DNA of 50,257 nt from Pseudomonadota bacterium (GCA_018819925.1 JAHJPG010000045.1:1-50257); one strand, 5' to 3'. Counted from the first letter of the stretch, positions 10,016 through 19,085 are shown. Program-made: numbers and translations. The notes: a model not told the origin generated them from the letters alone.

Positions 10016-10654
10016 TTAGGCTTCCAGCGCTTCCAGGGTCAAGGCCTGGGCCTGGGCCCAGCGTAGCACCCTGGCCAGGTCCCGGCGCTCGTCGCCCAAC
10101 TGGGGGGCCAGCTCCAGGGCGGTGCGGCTCAGGCGCTCGGCCTCGGCCTGCACCATATCCCACCCGGCGGTGGGGTAGCTCTGGCCCTGGTCGAAGCCCG
10201 AGCGGGGGCACACGTGGGCCTCGTCCCCGCTGGCCACGGGTATGCCGTAGAGGCGGCAGGTGAGGGGGCGCGCCGCGTAGAGCAGGCAGCGGCCTTTTTC
10301 CAGCAGGGGGCAGGCCACCCTCGCCCGGCTGAAGGTGACCAGGCGCTCCTCGGGCGATTGCTCCAGGGCCTGGCGGGCCACCTGGTCAAACAGGGCCTCG
10401 GCCTTTTCGGCCCGGCGCAGGGCCTCCCGGCGGGCGTTGCGGGGCAGGCGGCGAAAGGCCAGGGCCAGGGCCATGGCCTCGGCGGGCGTGAGGTCGAACA
10501 CCGCGTGACAGCAGTCGTCACATCCCGAGCCGCAGCGCACCTCCTTCGGGAAGGAGGCGGCCACCTGGGCGAAGGCCGCGTCGCAGCGCTGCCACAGGGC
10601 GGCGATGCCCTGGCTGAATTGGGGCAGGCTGGCCGGTGGTGGCTGTTGGCTCAT
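10016..10654 (-). CDS. YkgJ-type cysteine cluster protein
   Basis: A 212-aa protein of the YkgJ/UPF0153 group, predicted to bind zinc or an iron-sulfur cluster through clustered cysteines. Cysteines are at 41, 45, 48 and 49 (CGSGCDDCC), 115, 123 and 133 (ACPLLEKGRC and PLTCRLYG) and 149 (VCP). The PLxCRxY and CPLL patterns are diagnostic. The ATG at 10654 follows GAGGAAAAG; a longer open frame to 10744 lacks a good start signal. The cellular role of the family is not established. The GC-rich composition returns to the genome norm immediately upstream of the SIR2 island. Confidence 0.85.
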   Translation of the reverse strand: MSQQPPPASLPQFSQGIAALWQRCDAAFAQVAASFPKEVRCGSGCDDCCHAVFDLTPAEAMALALAFRRLPRNARREALRRAEKAEALFDQVARQALEQSPEERLVTFSRARVACPLLEKGRCLLYAARPLTCRLYGIPVASGDEAHVCPRSGFDQGQSYPTAGWDMVQAEAERLSRTALELAPQLGDERRDLARVLRWAQAQALTLEALEA

Positions 10655-10825
10655 GGGCTTTTCCTCGCGCTGATTCGGTGGGCCTACTTTAGGCCAGGGG
10701 CAGGGGGCCGTCAAGCAGGCCGCTTTGAGTCGATGGTTGCTCAAGCCTATAATCGAAAGGAGATACCGCCAAACCCAAGCCGTTGGCTCTGCGCCGGCGG
10801 CCTAGATGTAGGAAAGGAGAGCCCC

Positions 10826-11197
10826 ATGCCCGAATTCATGGACCCCTTCACCGGAATGACCCCTGGCCGCAAGATGAAAGACCGCGAACTGGCCCGGGCC
10901 ATCCGGCTTTCCCTGGCCGCCGAGCAGGAGGCAATCCACCTTTACGAGGCCCTGGCCGACGCCACCACCAACAAGCTGGCCGCCGCGGTGCTGCAAGACA
11001 TCGCCGATGAGGAGAAGGAGCACGCCGGCGAGTTCCTGCGCCTGCTGAAAATCCTGGCGCCCGGCGAGGAAAAGTGGCTGGACAACGGGGCCGCCGAGGT
11101 GGACGAGATGGCCGCCAAGCTGAAACCGGCCAGGAAAAAGCCGGCCAAAAGGCCTGCCACGAAAACGGCCCGCAAAAAGGCCGCGCCCAAGAAATAG
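10826..11197 (+). CDS. Small ferritin-like / rubrerythrin-like protein with lysine-rich tail
   Basis: A 123-aa helical protein. The first helix has AAEQEAIHLYEALAD (31-45) and the second VLQDIADEEKEHAGEF (55-70). The spacing of Glu33/Glu35, Glu62/Glu63 and His66 matches half of a ferritin-like di-iron site, as in rubrerythrin-like and encapsulated-ferritin proteins that assemble as dimers to complete the metal site. Residues 98-123 form an AK/P-rich basic tail resembling histone H1 or lysine-tailed Dps, which could bind nucleic acid; that is inference. The ATG at 10826 follows AGGAAAGGAGA. It is read divergently from the YkgJ gene, and no encapsulin shell gene is nearby. Confidence 0.85.
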   Translation: MPEFMDPFTGMTPGRKMKDRELARAIRLSLAAEQEAIHLYEALADATTNKLAAAVLQDIADEEKEHAGEFLRLLKILAPGEEKWLDNGAAEVDEMAAKLKPARKKPAKRPATKTARKKAAPKK

Positions 11198-11212
11198 CCA
11201 TATAACGGCCCA

Positions 11213-11260
11213 CAAAAACCGGACCGCGCCTCTCTGGTGGAGAGCGCGGTCCTTTGGTTT
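11213..11260 (+). terminator. Bidirectional hairpin terminator
   Basis: An inverted repeat at 11221-11252 pairs GGACCGCG with CGCGGTCC, continued by CTCTC/GAGAG with a one-base bulge. It is followed by TTTGGTTT on the plus strand and flanked by AAAAA on its left side, which reads as TTTTT on the minus strand. It lies between the convergent ferritin-like and outer-membrane genes and could serve both. Confidence 0.8.
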
Positions 11261-11281
11261 GGGTGCCTGGGCGGCGGCGGT

Positions 11282-12292
11282 CTAGAAACGCCAGTTCAAG
11301 GTGGCGCTCAAAATGTAGCCGTTCTCCAGGTTGATGCGGTCCTGGTCGCGGTCGTCCCAGTCGTCGCCCTGGAACCACAGGCGGTCAAAGGCGTAGGAGC
11401 CGGTGAGGTTCATGGTCAGGCCCTGGGGCAGGAAGAACTTGAGCCCCACCTTGGCTTCCTTTTGATAGAAGAACAGGCGGTCCTTGTCGTCGGTGCGGTC
11501 GCTCAGGAACCAGCGCTGATAGGTCCAGTCGAAGCCCACGAAGCCTTCCCCCCAATGCCAGGGCCGGTAGGCGAAGCGGGTGATGATGGTGCGCGGGTAG
11601 ATGTACAGGCCGCTGAGGGTCCACTTGGGCGCGGGCTTGTAGCGGATGCTGGCCACGGGCAGGCCCAGCAGGATGTTCAGATGCGGGCCGGGGGTGTAGG
11701 CATAGGCCACGCCGGGGATGGGAATGCCGGCCAGGAAATCGCGGGTGTTGGAGTAGTTGAGCAAGAACAGCCAGCGGTGGTTTTTACCCTGGGGGGTCAG
11801 CAGGGTGGCGGTGGCCGAAACCGAGGTGTCGTCGAATTTGTTGAAGGGCTTGTCGCTGGGCGAGCCCACGGTGAACTCGCCGCCGAACACCCAGCCCCGG
11901 TCCATCTTATGACGGTAGGTGGCTCCCAGGCGCAGATCCCACAGGTCGCCGGGGAATTCTCGGCCGCTGGTGGGCAAGATGGCCGAGGTGTCCACGGACA
12001 TATAGGCGGCCCGGCCATGCAGGGCCAGCTCGTGGCGGGAGGTCTGCCACAGGGGCGCCAAAAAGCGGCCGGAGTGCCGGGTGTAGCCCATGTCCACTTC
12101 CTGGCCCTCCACCTGGCGGTCCGGGGAGTAGGTGACGTCGTAGTTCAGGTTGAACTTGAGCTTGCCCACCTCGGGGATCATCCAGGCGTCCAATACCTGG
12201 GCCCGGGCGGCCCCGGCCCATGCCAGGCAGCAGATCAAAGCGATCAGACAGGTCCGGATCAAACGGTGTTCGCGCACGGCAAACTCTCCCAA
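11282..12292 (-). CDS. Predicted outer-membrane beta-barrel protein
   Basis: A 336-aa exported protein of unknown function. Residues about 11-32 form a signal peptide (basic RLIR, hydrophobic core, AGAARA cleavage). The mature part has regularly spaced amphipathic strands rich in Tyr, Trp and Phe (for example LKFNLNYDVTY and WTLSGLYIYPRTI) and ends in an aromatic strand with terminal Phe (SATLNWRF), the usual outer-membrane insertion signal. No cysteine or enzyme motif is evident after the signal peptide. The gene stands alone, sharing a terminator with the convergent ferritin-like gene. A porin or channel-like role is possible; no substrate can be inferred. Confidence 0.8.
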   Translation of the reverse strand: MGEFAVREHRLIRTCLIALICCLAWAGAARAQVLDAWMIPEVGKLKFNLNYDVTYSPDRQVEGQEVDMGYTRHSGRFLAPLWQTSRHELALHGRAAYMSVDTSAILPTSGREFPGDLWDLRLGATYRHKMDRGWVFGGEFTVGSPSDKPFNKFDDTSVSATATLLTPQGKNHRWLFLLNYSNTRDFLAGIPIPGVAYAYTPGPHLNILLGLPVASIRYKPAPKWTLSGLYIYPRTIITRFAYRPWHWGEGFVGFDWTYQRWFLSDRTDDKDRLFFYQKEAKVGLKFFLPQGLTMNLTGSYAFDRLWFQGDDWDDRDQDRINLENGYILSATLNWRF

Positions 12293-12293
12293 A

Positions 12294-12482
12294 TCAATGG
12301 TTTGACGCCACCATACTTGGCCGTGAAAAGGCTGTCAATCGTTCGGGGATCGGGGGCCAAACTTCCGGCGGCCGTTTGGTCCTGGCCAATAGCCCGCGTC
12401 TCATGTCCTTAATCTCCCTGGCCGCCAAAAGGCCGGCGGCCAGGGAGAGGGGCATCGCCGGTGCTTTCACCAGCCGAGCCAT
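12294..12482 (-). CDS. Candidate 62-aa ORF after the RND operon
   Basis: A 62-codon frame begins 4 bp after the RND pump stop codon with ATG at 12482, preceded by a well-placed TAGGAG. It ends 1 bp before the outer-membrane protein start. The product is basic (MARLVKAPAMPLSLAAGLLA...) and I recognise no family. A perfect 13-bp inverted repeat lies inside the frame, so the stretch may simply be a transcription terminator region. Treat this as a weak call. Confidence 0.25.
   Translation of the reverse strand: MARLVKAPAMPLSLAAGLLAAREIKDMRRGLLARTKRPPEVWPPIPERLTAFSRPSMVASNH
12414..12447 (-). terminator. Perfect 13-bp inverted repeat at the end of the efflux operon
   Basis: CTCCCTGGCCGCC (12414-12426) pairs perfectly with GGCGGCCAGGGAG (12435-12447) around the 8-base loop AAAAGGCC. 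It lies 40 bp beyond the RND pump stop on the minus strand. No strong T-run follows, so it may act as an mRNA-stabilising hairpin or a weak terminator. Confidence 0.5.
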
Positions 12483-12486
12483 GCTC

Positions 12487-15400
12487 CTATTCCCGCACCT
12501 CCGCCGGATGGGAGCCGCTCCCTGGGGACTTGTCTTGGCTGTGCTTCACCGCGTCCGGGGCCATGAAGCGGTGCAGGAGACGCTTGAGCAACCTCCAGTT
12601 GATAAACTGATCCAGGTAGGAGTAGACCACCGGCACCACCAACAGGGTCAGCACCGTGGAGGAGATCATGCCGCCGGCAATGGCCACGGCCATGGGCTGG
12701 CGGCTCTCAGAGCCCACGCCCAGGGCCAGCACCACCGGCAGCACCCCGCCGATGGTGGAAACCGCGGTCATCAAGATGGGCCGCAGGCGGGTGGCTCCGG
12801 CCTCGATGAGCGCCTGGTGCGCGTCCATGCCCTTTTCCCTGAGCTGCCTGGTGTAGTCGATGAGCAGGATGCCGTTTTTGGTGGCCAAACCCACCAAGAG
12901 GATCAAGCCGATCATGGAGAAAAGGTTGAAGCTGTTGCCCATGAGATACAGCAGGCCGAAGGCCCCGATGAAGGACAAGGGCAGCCCCATCATGATGGCC
13001 AGGGGATGGGCGAAGCTCTCGAACTGGGCGGCCAGCACCATGTAGGTGAGGGCGATGGCCAGCAGGAAGGCGAAGGCGATGTAATCGCTGGTTTCGGCGA
13101 AGGACTCGGCCCGCCCCACGAAGGTGCTGCTGTAGCCGTCGGGCAGGATCTCCTTGGCCATGGCCTGCACTTCCTGCATGCCCTGGCCCAGGAGCTTGCC
13201 TTCCAGGTTGGCGTAGATGGTGGCCGATCGGCTGCGGTCCAGGCGGTTGATGACGTTGGGGCCCACTCCTTGCTCCAGGGTGACGAAGCCCGCCACGTCC
13301 AATAGCCGGCCGTCGCGGGCACGCAGCCAGATGCGCTGGATATCCTGGGGAAGCGTCCGTTGCTCCTGTTTGAGGCGCACCCGCACGTCGTAGCTTTTGC
13401 CGCCCTCGCGGAAGTCCACCGTCTTGACACCGCCCAGCAGGGCGGCCACCGCGTTGGCCACCTCGCTGACGCTCACCCCGGCGTCGGCCGCCCGGGCCCG
13501 GTCGATTTTCACGCGCACCTCGGGCTTGCCGATCTCCAGGTCGCGGGTGATGCCCACGTAGCCATGACTGGCCTCCAGGCGGTTCATCAGCTCGCGGGAG
13601 TATTGGTCTATCTTCTCGATGTCCGGCCCCTGGACGACGAACTGGATGTCCTCGTTACGCGAACCCGCCCCCAAGGGAGAAATATTGGACACCGTGCCCC
13701 GAACGTCGGGCATCTGGCGCAGAATCCCCCGCGCCACCTTTTGCAGCTGCGCCTGGCTGCGCGTTCGGTCCTGCTTGTCGGTCAGGGTCACCATGGCCAC
13801 GGCTTTGTTGGAGCCGCCCCAGCCCGAAACCGAGAAGAAGTGATCCACCTCGGGCACCTTGGCCAACTGGGCTTCAAAGCGCTGCAAAACGGAGTCGGTT
13901 TTTTCCAGGGAATAGGCCAAGGGCATTTCCAGGCGCACCATGAAGCGGCCCTCGTCCTCGGCGGTTACGAATTCCTTGCCCAGCATGGTGAACACCCAAC
14001 CTCCCACCAGCAGGGCCGCCAGGGCGGCGGCCATCACCGAAAGCCGGTGGCGCAGGCACCAGGAGATGAGCCGCCGGTAGTAGCGGCTGGTGGCTTCCAT
14101 CATGCGGTTGAACAGGTTGAAGGCCCCGTGGCTGGTTTCGCTGACGGTGAGGAAACGGGCCGAGAGCATGGGCACCACGGTCAGCGCCACGAAGGTGGAG
14201 CAGGCCACGGAAAAGGCCAGGGTGACGGCGAACTCATAGAAGAAGCGCCCCACCAGCCCGCCCATGAAGGCCACCGGCAAAAACACTCCGCCCAGGGCCA
14301 CGGTGGTGGCCACCACCGCGAAGGCGATCTCCGAGGATCCCTCGAACGCCGCCTGCATGGCGCCCTGCTTCAGCTCGGTGCGGTGCCGGAAGATGTTTTC
14401 CACCATGACGATGGCGTCGTCGATGACCAAACCCACTGCGGTGACCAGGGCCAGCATGGACAGGTTGTTCATGGTGAAGCCCATCCAGTACATGCAGGCG
14501 AAGGTGGAGATGATGCTGGTGGGAATGGCCACCGCGCTGATGATGGTGGTGCGTAGGTTTTGCAAAAACACGAAAATGATCAAGGCGGCGATGATGGCGC
14601 CCAACAGCAGTTGAAAGCGCACCTCGGAGATGGACTGCTCGGTGAAGATGGTGGTGTCGGTGGCCACCTCGATGCTCACACCCTCCGGGGCCACCCGCCT
14701 GAGCTCGGGCAGCACCTGGCGCACCTTCTGGGCGATGGCCACTTCGTTGGCGCCGGAACGGGGCGAAATGCCCAGGCCCACGGCGCGCTGGCCGCCGGTC
14801 CTTTGGGTGGTGAAACGGGCCACCCCCGTGCTTTCCACGCGGGCCGCCTTGGCCCGGCCCACGTCCTCCAAGCGCACCGGGTAGTTGTTCCGATAGGCCA
14901 CGATCATGCGGTTGAAAGCCTCGGGGGTGGGGAACTCGCCCACCGTGCGGATTAGAAACTCCTTATCTTGGGATTCGATCTTTCCGCCGGGCACCTCCAC
15001 GTGCTCACGGGACAGGGCGGCGATGACGTCGTTGACCCCCAGGTTGTAGGCGGCCAGGCGCTCGCGGTCCAGCCAGATGTGGACCTCTTTTTTCCTGGCG
15101 CCGCCCACCCGCACCTCGCCCACGCCCTGGATCTTTTGGATCATGGGCCGTAGCTGCTCGTCGGCCACTTTGGTGAGGGTTTCGATGGCCTGGGGGCCGC
15201 GCACCGCCAGCCAGATGATGGGCTGGGCGTTGATGTCCAGCTTGTCGATGACCGGAGACTCGGCCTCCCTGGGCAGTTCGCGGAGCTTGGTGGATATTTT
15301 GTCGCGCATCTCCTGAGCGGCCACGTCCACGTCCTTGCTCAACTCGAACTCCACGATGATGCGGCTCATGCCCTGCATGCTGGCCGAGCTGATGTGCTTT

Positions 15401-15630
15401 ATGCCGCTCACCGAACTGATGGCGTCCTCGAGCTTGTCGGTGATCTCGTTGTCCACCTCCTCGGGGCGGGCGTTCTCCCACACCGTGGTAACGGTGACCA
15501 AGGGGAAATCCACGTCTGGGAATAGAGACACCCCCAGACGGGTCATGCCGATCAGGCCGAATACCACCAAGGCGGACACCATCATGGTGGCCGCCACCGG
15601 CCGCCGGATGGAAAAGTTGGGAAGGAACAT
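12487..15630 (-). CDS. RND efflux pump, inner-membrane permease (HAE1/AcrB-like)
   Basis: A 1047-aa proton-driven resistance-nodulation-division pump. It opens with the first transmembrane helix after FSIRRPVAATMM, and the periplasmic loop holds the conserved SLFPDVDFPLVTV. The proton-relay acids are present as Asp404/Asp405 in VIDDAIVMVEN, and the partner lysine lies in GLATKNGILLIDY near residue 920. The length and the duplicated 12-helix layout are normal. Translation starts at ATG 15630, 9 bp after the adaptor gene. It forms a tripartite pump with the two upstream genes. Drug, metal or solvent specificity cannot be read from sequence, although the HAE1 type favours hydrophobic/amphiphilic compounds over metals. 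Confidence 0.95.
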   Translation of the reverse strand: MFLPNFSIRRPVAATMMVSALVVFGLIGMTRLGVSLFPDVDFPLVTVTTVWENARPEEVDNEITDKLEDAISSVSGIKHISSASMQGMSRIIVEFELSKDVDVAAQEMRDKISTKLRELPREAESPVIDKLDINAQPIIWLAVRGPQAIETLTKVADEQLRPMIQKIQGVGEVRVGGARKKEVHIWLDRERLAAYNLGVNDVIAALSREHVEVPGGKIESQDKEFLIRTVGEFPTPEAFNRMIVAYRNNYPVRLEDVGRAKAARVESTGVARFTTQRTGGQRAVGLGISPRSGANEVAIAQKVRQVLPELRRVAPEGVSIEVATDTTIFTEQSISEVRFQLLLGAIIAALIIFVFLQNLRTTIISAVAIPTSIISTFACMYWMGFTMNNLSMLALVTAVGLVIDDAIVMVENIFRHRTELKQGAMQAAFEGSSEIAFAVVATTVALGGVFLPVAFMGGLVGRFFYEFAVTLAFSVACSTFVALTVVPMLSARFLTVSETSHGAFNLFNRMMEATSRYYRRLISWCLRHRLSVMAAALAALLVGGWVFTMLGKEFVTAEDEGRFMVRLEMPLAYSLEKTDSVLQRFEAQLAKVPEVDHFFSVSGWGGSNKAVAMVTLTDKQDRTRSQAQLQKVARGILRQMPDVRGTVSNISPLGAGSRNEDIQFVVQGPDIEKIDQYSRELMNRLEASHGYVGITRDLEIGKPEVRVKIDRARAADAGVSVSEVANAVAALLGGVKTVDFREGGKSYDVRVRLKQEQRTLPQDIQRIWLRARDGRLLDVAGFVTLEQGVGPNVINRLDRSRSATIYANLEGKLLGQGMQEVQAMAKEILPDGYSSTFVGRAESFAETSDYIAFAFLLAIALTYMVLAAQFESFAHPLAIMMGLPLSFIGAFGLLYLMGNSFNLFSMIGLILLVGLATKNGILLIDYTRQLREKGMDAHQALIEAGATRLRPILMTAVSTIGGVLPVVLALGVGSESRQPMAVAIAGGMISSTVLTLLVVPVVYSYLDQFINWRLLKRLLHRFMAPDAVKHSQDKSPGSGSHPAEVRE

Positions 15631-15639
15631 GTATGCCCC

Positions 15640-16767
15640 CTACTTTCCAGGCCGGCCGGCGGGAGCCGAAGCTTCGGCCTGGCGCACCTGGCCGCCATCG
15701 GTGACCATGAATTTGCCCTCCAAGAGCACCTTGTCCCCAGCCTTTAGCGGCGGGCTGACAATCTCGGCCCACTCACCGCCTATCTGGCCCAGGGTCACCG
15801 GCACCTTTTTGGCGCGCCCGTTTTCCACCAGGAACAGGTAGGTTTCCTTTTCGGTCTGGATGACGCTGCCCCAGGGAGCGCAGACGGCATTTTCCTTGAC
15901 CTCGACGGTCAGCTTGAGGCGGCCGAACATGCCGGGGTTGAGCAGGTGCTGGGAGTTGTCCACCCGAGCCTTTACCTTGAAGCTCCGGGTCTTGGAGTCC
16001 ACCACCGGGGAGATGAAAAAGACCTTGCCAACGAAGTCGCGGCCGGGATAGGCCACCGTGGCTATACTTAACTGTTGATCCTTGAACACCCCGGCCTTGA
16101 AACGCTCGGGCACCAAAAACTCCATTTCCAACGGGTTCAGGCTCACCACCCGCACCACCGGATCGCCGGCCTTTAGATAGTCGCCCACCGAAAGGTCCTT
16201 GGAGCCGGCCACCCCCGCAAAGGGGGCCCGTATCTCGGTGTCGGCCAGCATCTCCTTTTGGCGGGCCATGTCGGCCTTGGCCTGGGCCAAGGCGGCCTGG
16301 GCCAGGGCGATCTCGGTTTCCAGGTCGTCGTACTTCATCTGGGAGACCAGCCTGTCCTTCACCAGGGGCCGGTTGCGTTCCAGGTTGCGCTTCTGGTGGG
16401 CCAGACGAATTTCCAACTGCCTGATGCGTTGCTCCAGGTTGCGCATGTCCGCCCGCACCTTGGCCGCGTCCAACTTCACCAGGAGTTGCCCCTTTTTGAC
16501 TTCCGCACCCTGCTGGAAGAGCACCTCCTCCACCGGGGCCGCCAACTCGGAGCGGATGGTTACCATTTGGGGCGAGCTGAGGGTGCCCACTTGGTTCAGC
16601 ACGTTTTCCACCCGCCGGGCGCTCAACTCTCCGATGGTCACCACCGTGGCCGTGGGTTTGACCGCTTGGGGTTTTTTGTCCTCGCGGCCGCAGCCGGAGG
16701 CGCCCCAGAGCAAGGCCAGGGACAAGGTTAGGGCTATTAAGCTAAAGGGCGTTCTCTTAGCGGGCAT
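15640..16767 (-). CDS. RND efflux periplasmic adaptor (membrane-fusion lipoprotein)
   Basis: A 375-aa adaptor bridging pump and outer-membrane channel. The N-terminal signal ends in a lipobox (WGASGC, Cys at 26), so it is probably a lipoprotein. A split biotinyl-lipoyl-like domain (IRSELAAPVEEVLFQQGAEVKKGQLL and IRAPFAGVAGSKDLSVGDYL) flanks a coiled-coil hairpin (about 105-165) rich in Lys, Glu, Arg and Leu. Beta-barrel and membrane-proximal domains follow. Its start overlaps the 3' end of the channel gene by 11 bp, and the pump gene follows after 9 bp. Confidence 0.94.
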   Translation of the reverse strand: MPAKRTPFSLIALTLSLALLWGASGCGREDKKPQAVKPTATVVTIGELSARRVENVLNQVGTLSSPQMVTIRSELAAPVEEVLFQQGAEVKKGQLLVKLDAAKVRADMRNLEQRIRQLEIRLAHQKRNLERNRPLVKDRLVSQMKYDDLETEIALAQAALAQAKADMARQKEMLADTEIRAPFAGVAGSKDLSVGDYLKAGDPVVRVVSLNPLEMEFLVPERFKAGVFKDQQLSIATVAYPGRDFVGKVFFISPVVDSKTRSFKVKARVDNSQHLLNPGMFGRLKLTVEVKENAVCAPWGSVIQTEKETYLFLVENGRAKKVPVTLGQIGGEWAEIVSPPLKAGDKVLLEGKFMVTDGGQVRQAEASAPAGRPGK

Positions 16768-18337
16768 TGACCTTATCCTCCGGATTCATCTTGGGAATAA
16801 TTTTGAAACGGGTCAGGTTGTCCCCCATGGCCAAGTGGAGGTCGGCCAGGCCTTGATTCAGGTCGGTAAGGGCCAATGCCTTGCGGATGCGGGCCTCGAT
16901 CACGCTGTTTTGAAAATCCAGGATGCGAAAGGTGTCGGTGAGTCCCTCGTCCAGCCGGCGCATCTCCTGGGACAAGTTGGTCTCGGCCAATTGCTGGAAG
17001 CGCTCGGCCACCCGCACCCGCTCCAGGCTGCGGCGCAGGGTGACCAGGGCGTTCTTCAACTCGGTTTCGGTGGTGCCTTCCAGGCGTTTGAGGTGGTAAA
17101 GGGCCCGCTTGCGCTGCCAGCCGGCCACCCGGTAACGGCTGTTGGCCTCGCGGTTGCCCAGGGGATAGGAGAGCTTGAGGCCCACGAACCAGTTGTAGCC
17201 ATCGCCGTCGGCCATGCTGTTCCAGGAGTCGGCGTAGCCGCCGCCGTAAGGGTTGCCCGCCGCGCTGCCCACCCCGGTCTCGGTGCCGGCCAGGCCGTTC
17301 ACCGCCAGGCTGGCGGCCAGGTCCACTCGGGGCAGGCGCTGGTTGTCCAGGTAGGCCAGGCGGATGTCCAGCTTATCCATCTCCACCTTTTGGCGCAGCA
17401 GGTCGGGGCGGTGTTTCAGCGCCACCCCCATGGCCTGGGGCAGGTCCGGGAAGGGCTGGCGGGGCCCGGCAAGTTCCTGGGGCCGGATGGTGCTCATGTA
17501 CAAGGGATCGCCGGAGCGGACCTCAAGCAGGTCCTTGAGCTGGTTGGAGACCGTTTCCATCTGCTGCTGGGCCAGGATTATCTTTTCGTCCCGGGAGGCC
17601 ACCGCGGTCTGGGCCTCCTGCACCTCGGTTATGGGGACCACCCCGGCTTTGAACTTCCGGCGGTTGCCTCCCAGAAGGCCTTGGGCAAGGTGGCGCGATT
17701 CAATGCGGTGGCGCAGAATCTCGTGGGCCAGGGAAAGCAGGTAGTAGGTGCGTTCCACTTTGTTGGACAGTCGTTGGGCCTGGTTGAGAAACTGAAAGCG
17801 GGTCTGTTTTTCCTGCTGCCGGGAGATACGCAGATTGGCGGTGTTGCTTTCGCTGCCCGCTCCCCTGAGCAAGGGCTGGGTCAGGTCCAGGACCAGATAA
17901 GTGCGGTAGGCAGGGTTCACCTCGGTAGTTACCGCGCTGTTGTCGATGCCCTGGGTCTCCACCCCTATTCGGGACTGCAAGCCGGTTTCGAACCGCTTGC
18001 TTACCCCCACCGTGGCTTGGTTGACTCCCAACTTTTCATGGTCGCCCCAGTAGACGATGGAGGTGGAGGGCATGCGGTCCTCGCGGCTGCCCACCGAGGC
18101 GTCCAGGGAAGGGTCGAACTGGGCTTGTTCGATGGTCACCCTCTCCTGGCTGGCCGGAATCTCGACCTGGACCATCTTGAGGTCCAGATTTTTTTCGATG
18201 CCCCGCACCAGAGCCCCTCGCAGGCTAAGGGGAATCCCGGGCTCCACCTTGGGGATGGGCGGGTCGTCCGCCGCCGGGGCCGCGTAGGGCAGCAGGCAGA
18301 AAAAGCATAATAGCGCGATGATGCGAACCTTGGGCAT
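16757..18337 (-). CDS. TolC-family outer-membrane efflux protein
   Basis: A 526-aa outer-membrane channel component. The signal peptide covers about 1-22 (cleavage after AAPA). The mature part has the two repeated OEP halves made of long alpha-helices (for example ESNTANLRISRQQEKQT and ELKNALVTLRRSLERV) and intervening beta strands. It is first of the three pump genes and starts 18 bp after the TetR gene stop, so all four genes look co-transcribed. Partners are the adaptor and RND pump downstream. Confidence 0.93.
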   Translation of the reverse strand: MPKVRIIALLCFFCLLPYAAPAADDPPIPKVEPGIPLSLRGALVRGIEKNLDLKMVQVEIPASQERVTIEQAQFDPSLDASVGSREDRMPSTSIVYWGDHEKLGVNQATVGVSKRFETGLQSRIGVETQGIDNSAVTTEVNPAYRTYLVLDLTQPLLRGAGSESNTANLRISRQQEKQTRFQFLNQAQRLSNKVERTYYLLSLAHEILRHRIESRHLAQGLLGGNRRKFKAGVVPITEVQEAQTAVASRDEKIILAQQQMETVSNQLKDLLEVRSGDPLYMSTIRPQELAGPRQPFPDLPQAMGVALKHRPDLLRQKVEMDKLDIRLAYLDNQRLPRVDLAASLAVNGLAGTETGVGSAAGNPYGGGYADSWNSMADGDGYNWFVGLKLSYPLGNREANSRYRVAGWQRKRALYHLKRLEGTTETELKNALVTLRRSLERVRVAERFQQLAETNLSQEMRRLDEGLTDTFRILDFQNSVIEARIRKALALTDLNQGLADLHLAMGDNLTRFKIIPKMNPEDKVNAR

Positions 18338-18355
18338 GGCCGTTTCTTTCTGAGA

Positions 18356-18943
18356 TTAAGCTTGGCTTGAATTGGGGCTGAGGGCGTGTTGGCAAAACGC
18401 CCATAGCGTGTCCGAAAAATGGAAGGGCTGGCGTTTCTCAAGCATGACCACCCGGACGGCTCCAATGAGCAGGCTGCGCAGGATCAGGGCAGTCTGGTCG
18501 GGATCGCAGGGACCCACCGACCCGTCCTTTTGTCCTGTTTTAATCATTTCGGTTAACATCTGATGCATCCTGGTCACGCGCCCCAAAACCCTTTCCCGGT
18601 GGGGAGAGTCATCATCCGTGAGAGTTGCGGGAAAATCCCTTACCAACAACAAAACTTCCCTGGCACGGATTTGAATGGACTCGAAATGCAGTTGCACCCA
18701 GGCGCGTAGCGCCTCCATTCCACTGGCGGCCCCGTCCATTTTTATTTGTGTTTCCTCAAGGAAGTTATCAAAGGATTCATCAAATATTTCTAGAAGAATC
18801 TCTTCTTTGGTTTTGAAATAATAAAAGATGATGCCTTCGGAAACCCCGGCCAACTTTGCCACTTGGTGGGTGGATGTGGCATAAAATCCCTTTTGAGCGA
18901 AAAGTTCGGTTGCTGCCTTGATAATGTCCAGTTTGCGCGACAC
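18356..18943 (-). CDS. TetR/AcrR-family repressor of the efflux operon
   Basis: A 195-aa regulator. The N-terminal helix-turn-helix covers about 5-50 (IIKAATELFAQKGFYATSTH, then VAKLAGVSEGIIFYYFKTKEE). The remainder is a helical ligand-binding domain of the TetR_C type. The start is GTG at 18943 with GGGAGA eight bases upstream. It is the first gene of the TetR-TolC-adaptor-RND unit, and a 14-bp palindrome sits at its promoter, so autoregulation with release by the pumped compound is the natural model. Confidence 0.92.
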   Translation of the reverse strand: MSRKLDIIKAATELFAQKGFYATSTHQVAKLAGVSEGIIFYYFKTKEEILLEIFDESFDNFLEETQIKMDGAASGMEALRAWVQLHFESIQIRAREVLLLVRDFPATLTDDDSPHRERVLGRVTRMHQMLTEMIKTGQKDGSVGPCDPDQTALILRSLLIGAVRVVMLEKRQPFHFSDTLWAFCQHALSPNSSQA

Positions 18944-19041
18944 AGACTGTCTCCCGCGAAAGGGCCGGAGGCTTCAAGTGGGGAACGTCCTCCGGATGTT
19001 GGGTCTTGAACGGGGTGAAAAACATTTAGTCGTTTAAAAAC

Positions 19042-19055
19042 TGAGTGATTACTCA
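19042..19055. promoter_or_regulatory. Palindromic operator, probable TetR binding site
   Basis: TGAGTGATTACTCA is a palindrome with 5-bp arms around GATT. It lies immediately downstream of the -10 element of the minus-strand promoter in front of the TetR gene, covering the expected transcription start. Position and symmetry fit a TetR-family autoregulatory operator. Confidence 0.6.
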
Positions 19056-19056
19056 A

Positions 19057-19085
19057 TCGATACAGTTTGCCTGGCCGTTTGTCAA
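19057..19085 (-). promoter_or_regulatory. Sigma-70-type promoter of the efflux operon
   Basis: On the minus strand a perfect -35 TTGACA (19080-19085) is followed after 17 bp by TATCGA (19057-19062), a modest -10. The palindromic operator lies directly downstream. Together these elements place the operon start about 100 bp upstream of the TetR GTG. Confidence 0.55.

Noticed and set aside
16199-18310. 703-codon plus-strand open frame opposite the TolC/adaptor genes
   Set aside because: It spans two real genes antisense and lacks any recognisable domain or start signal.
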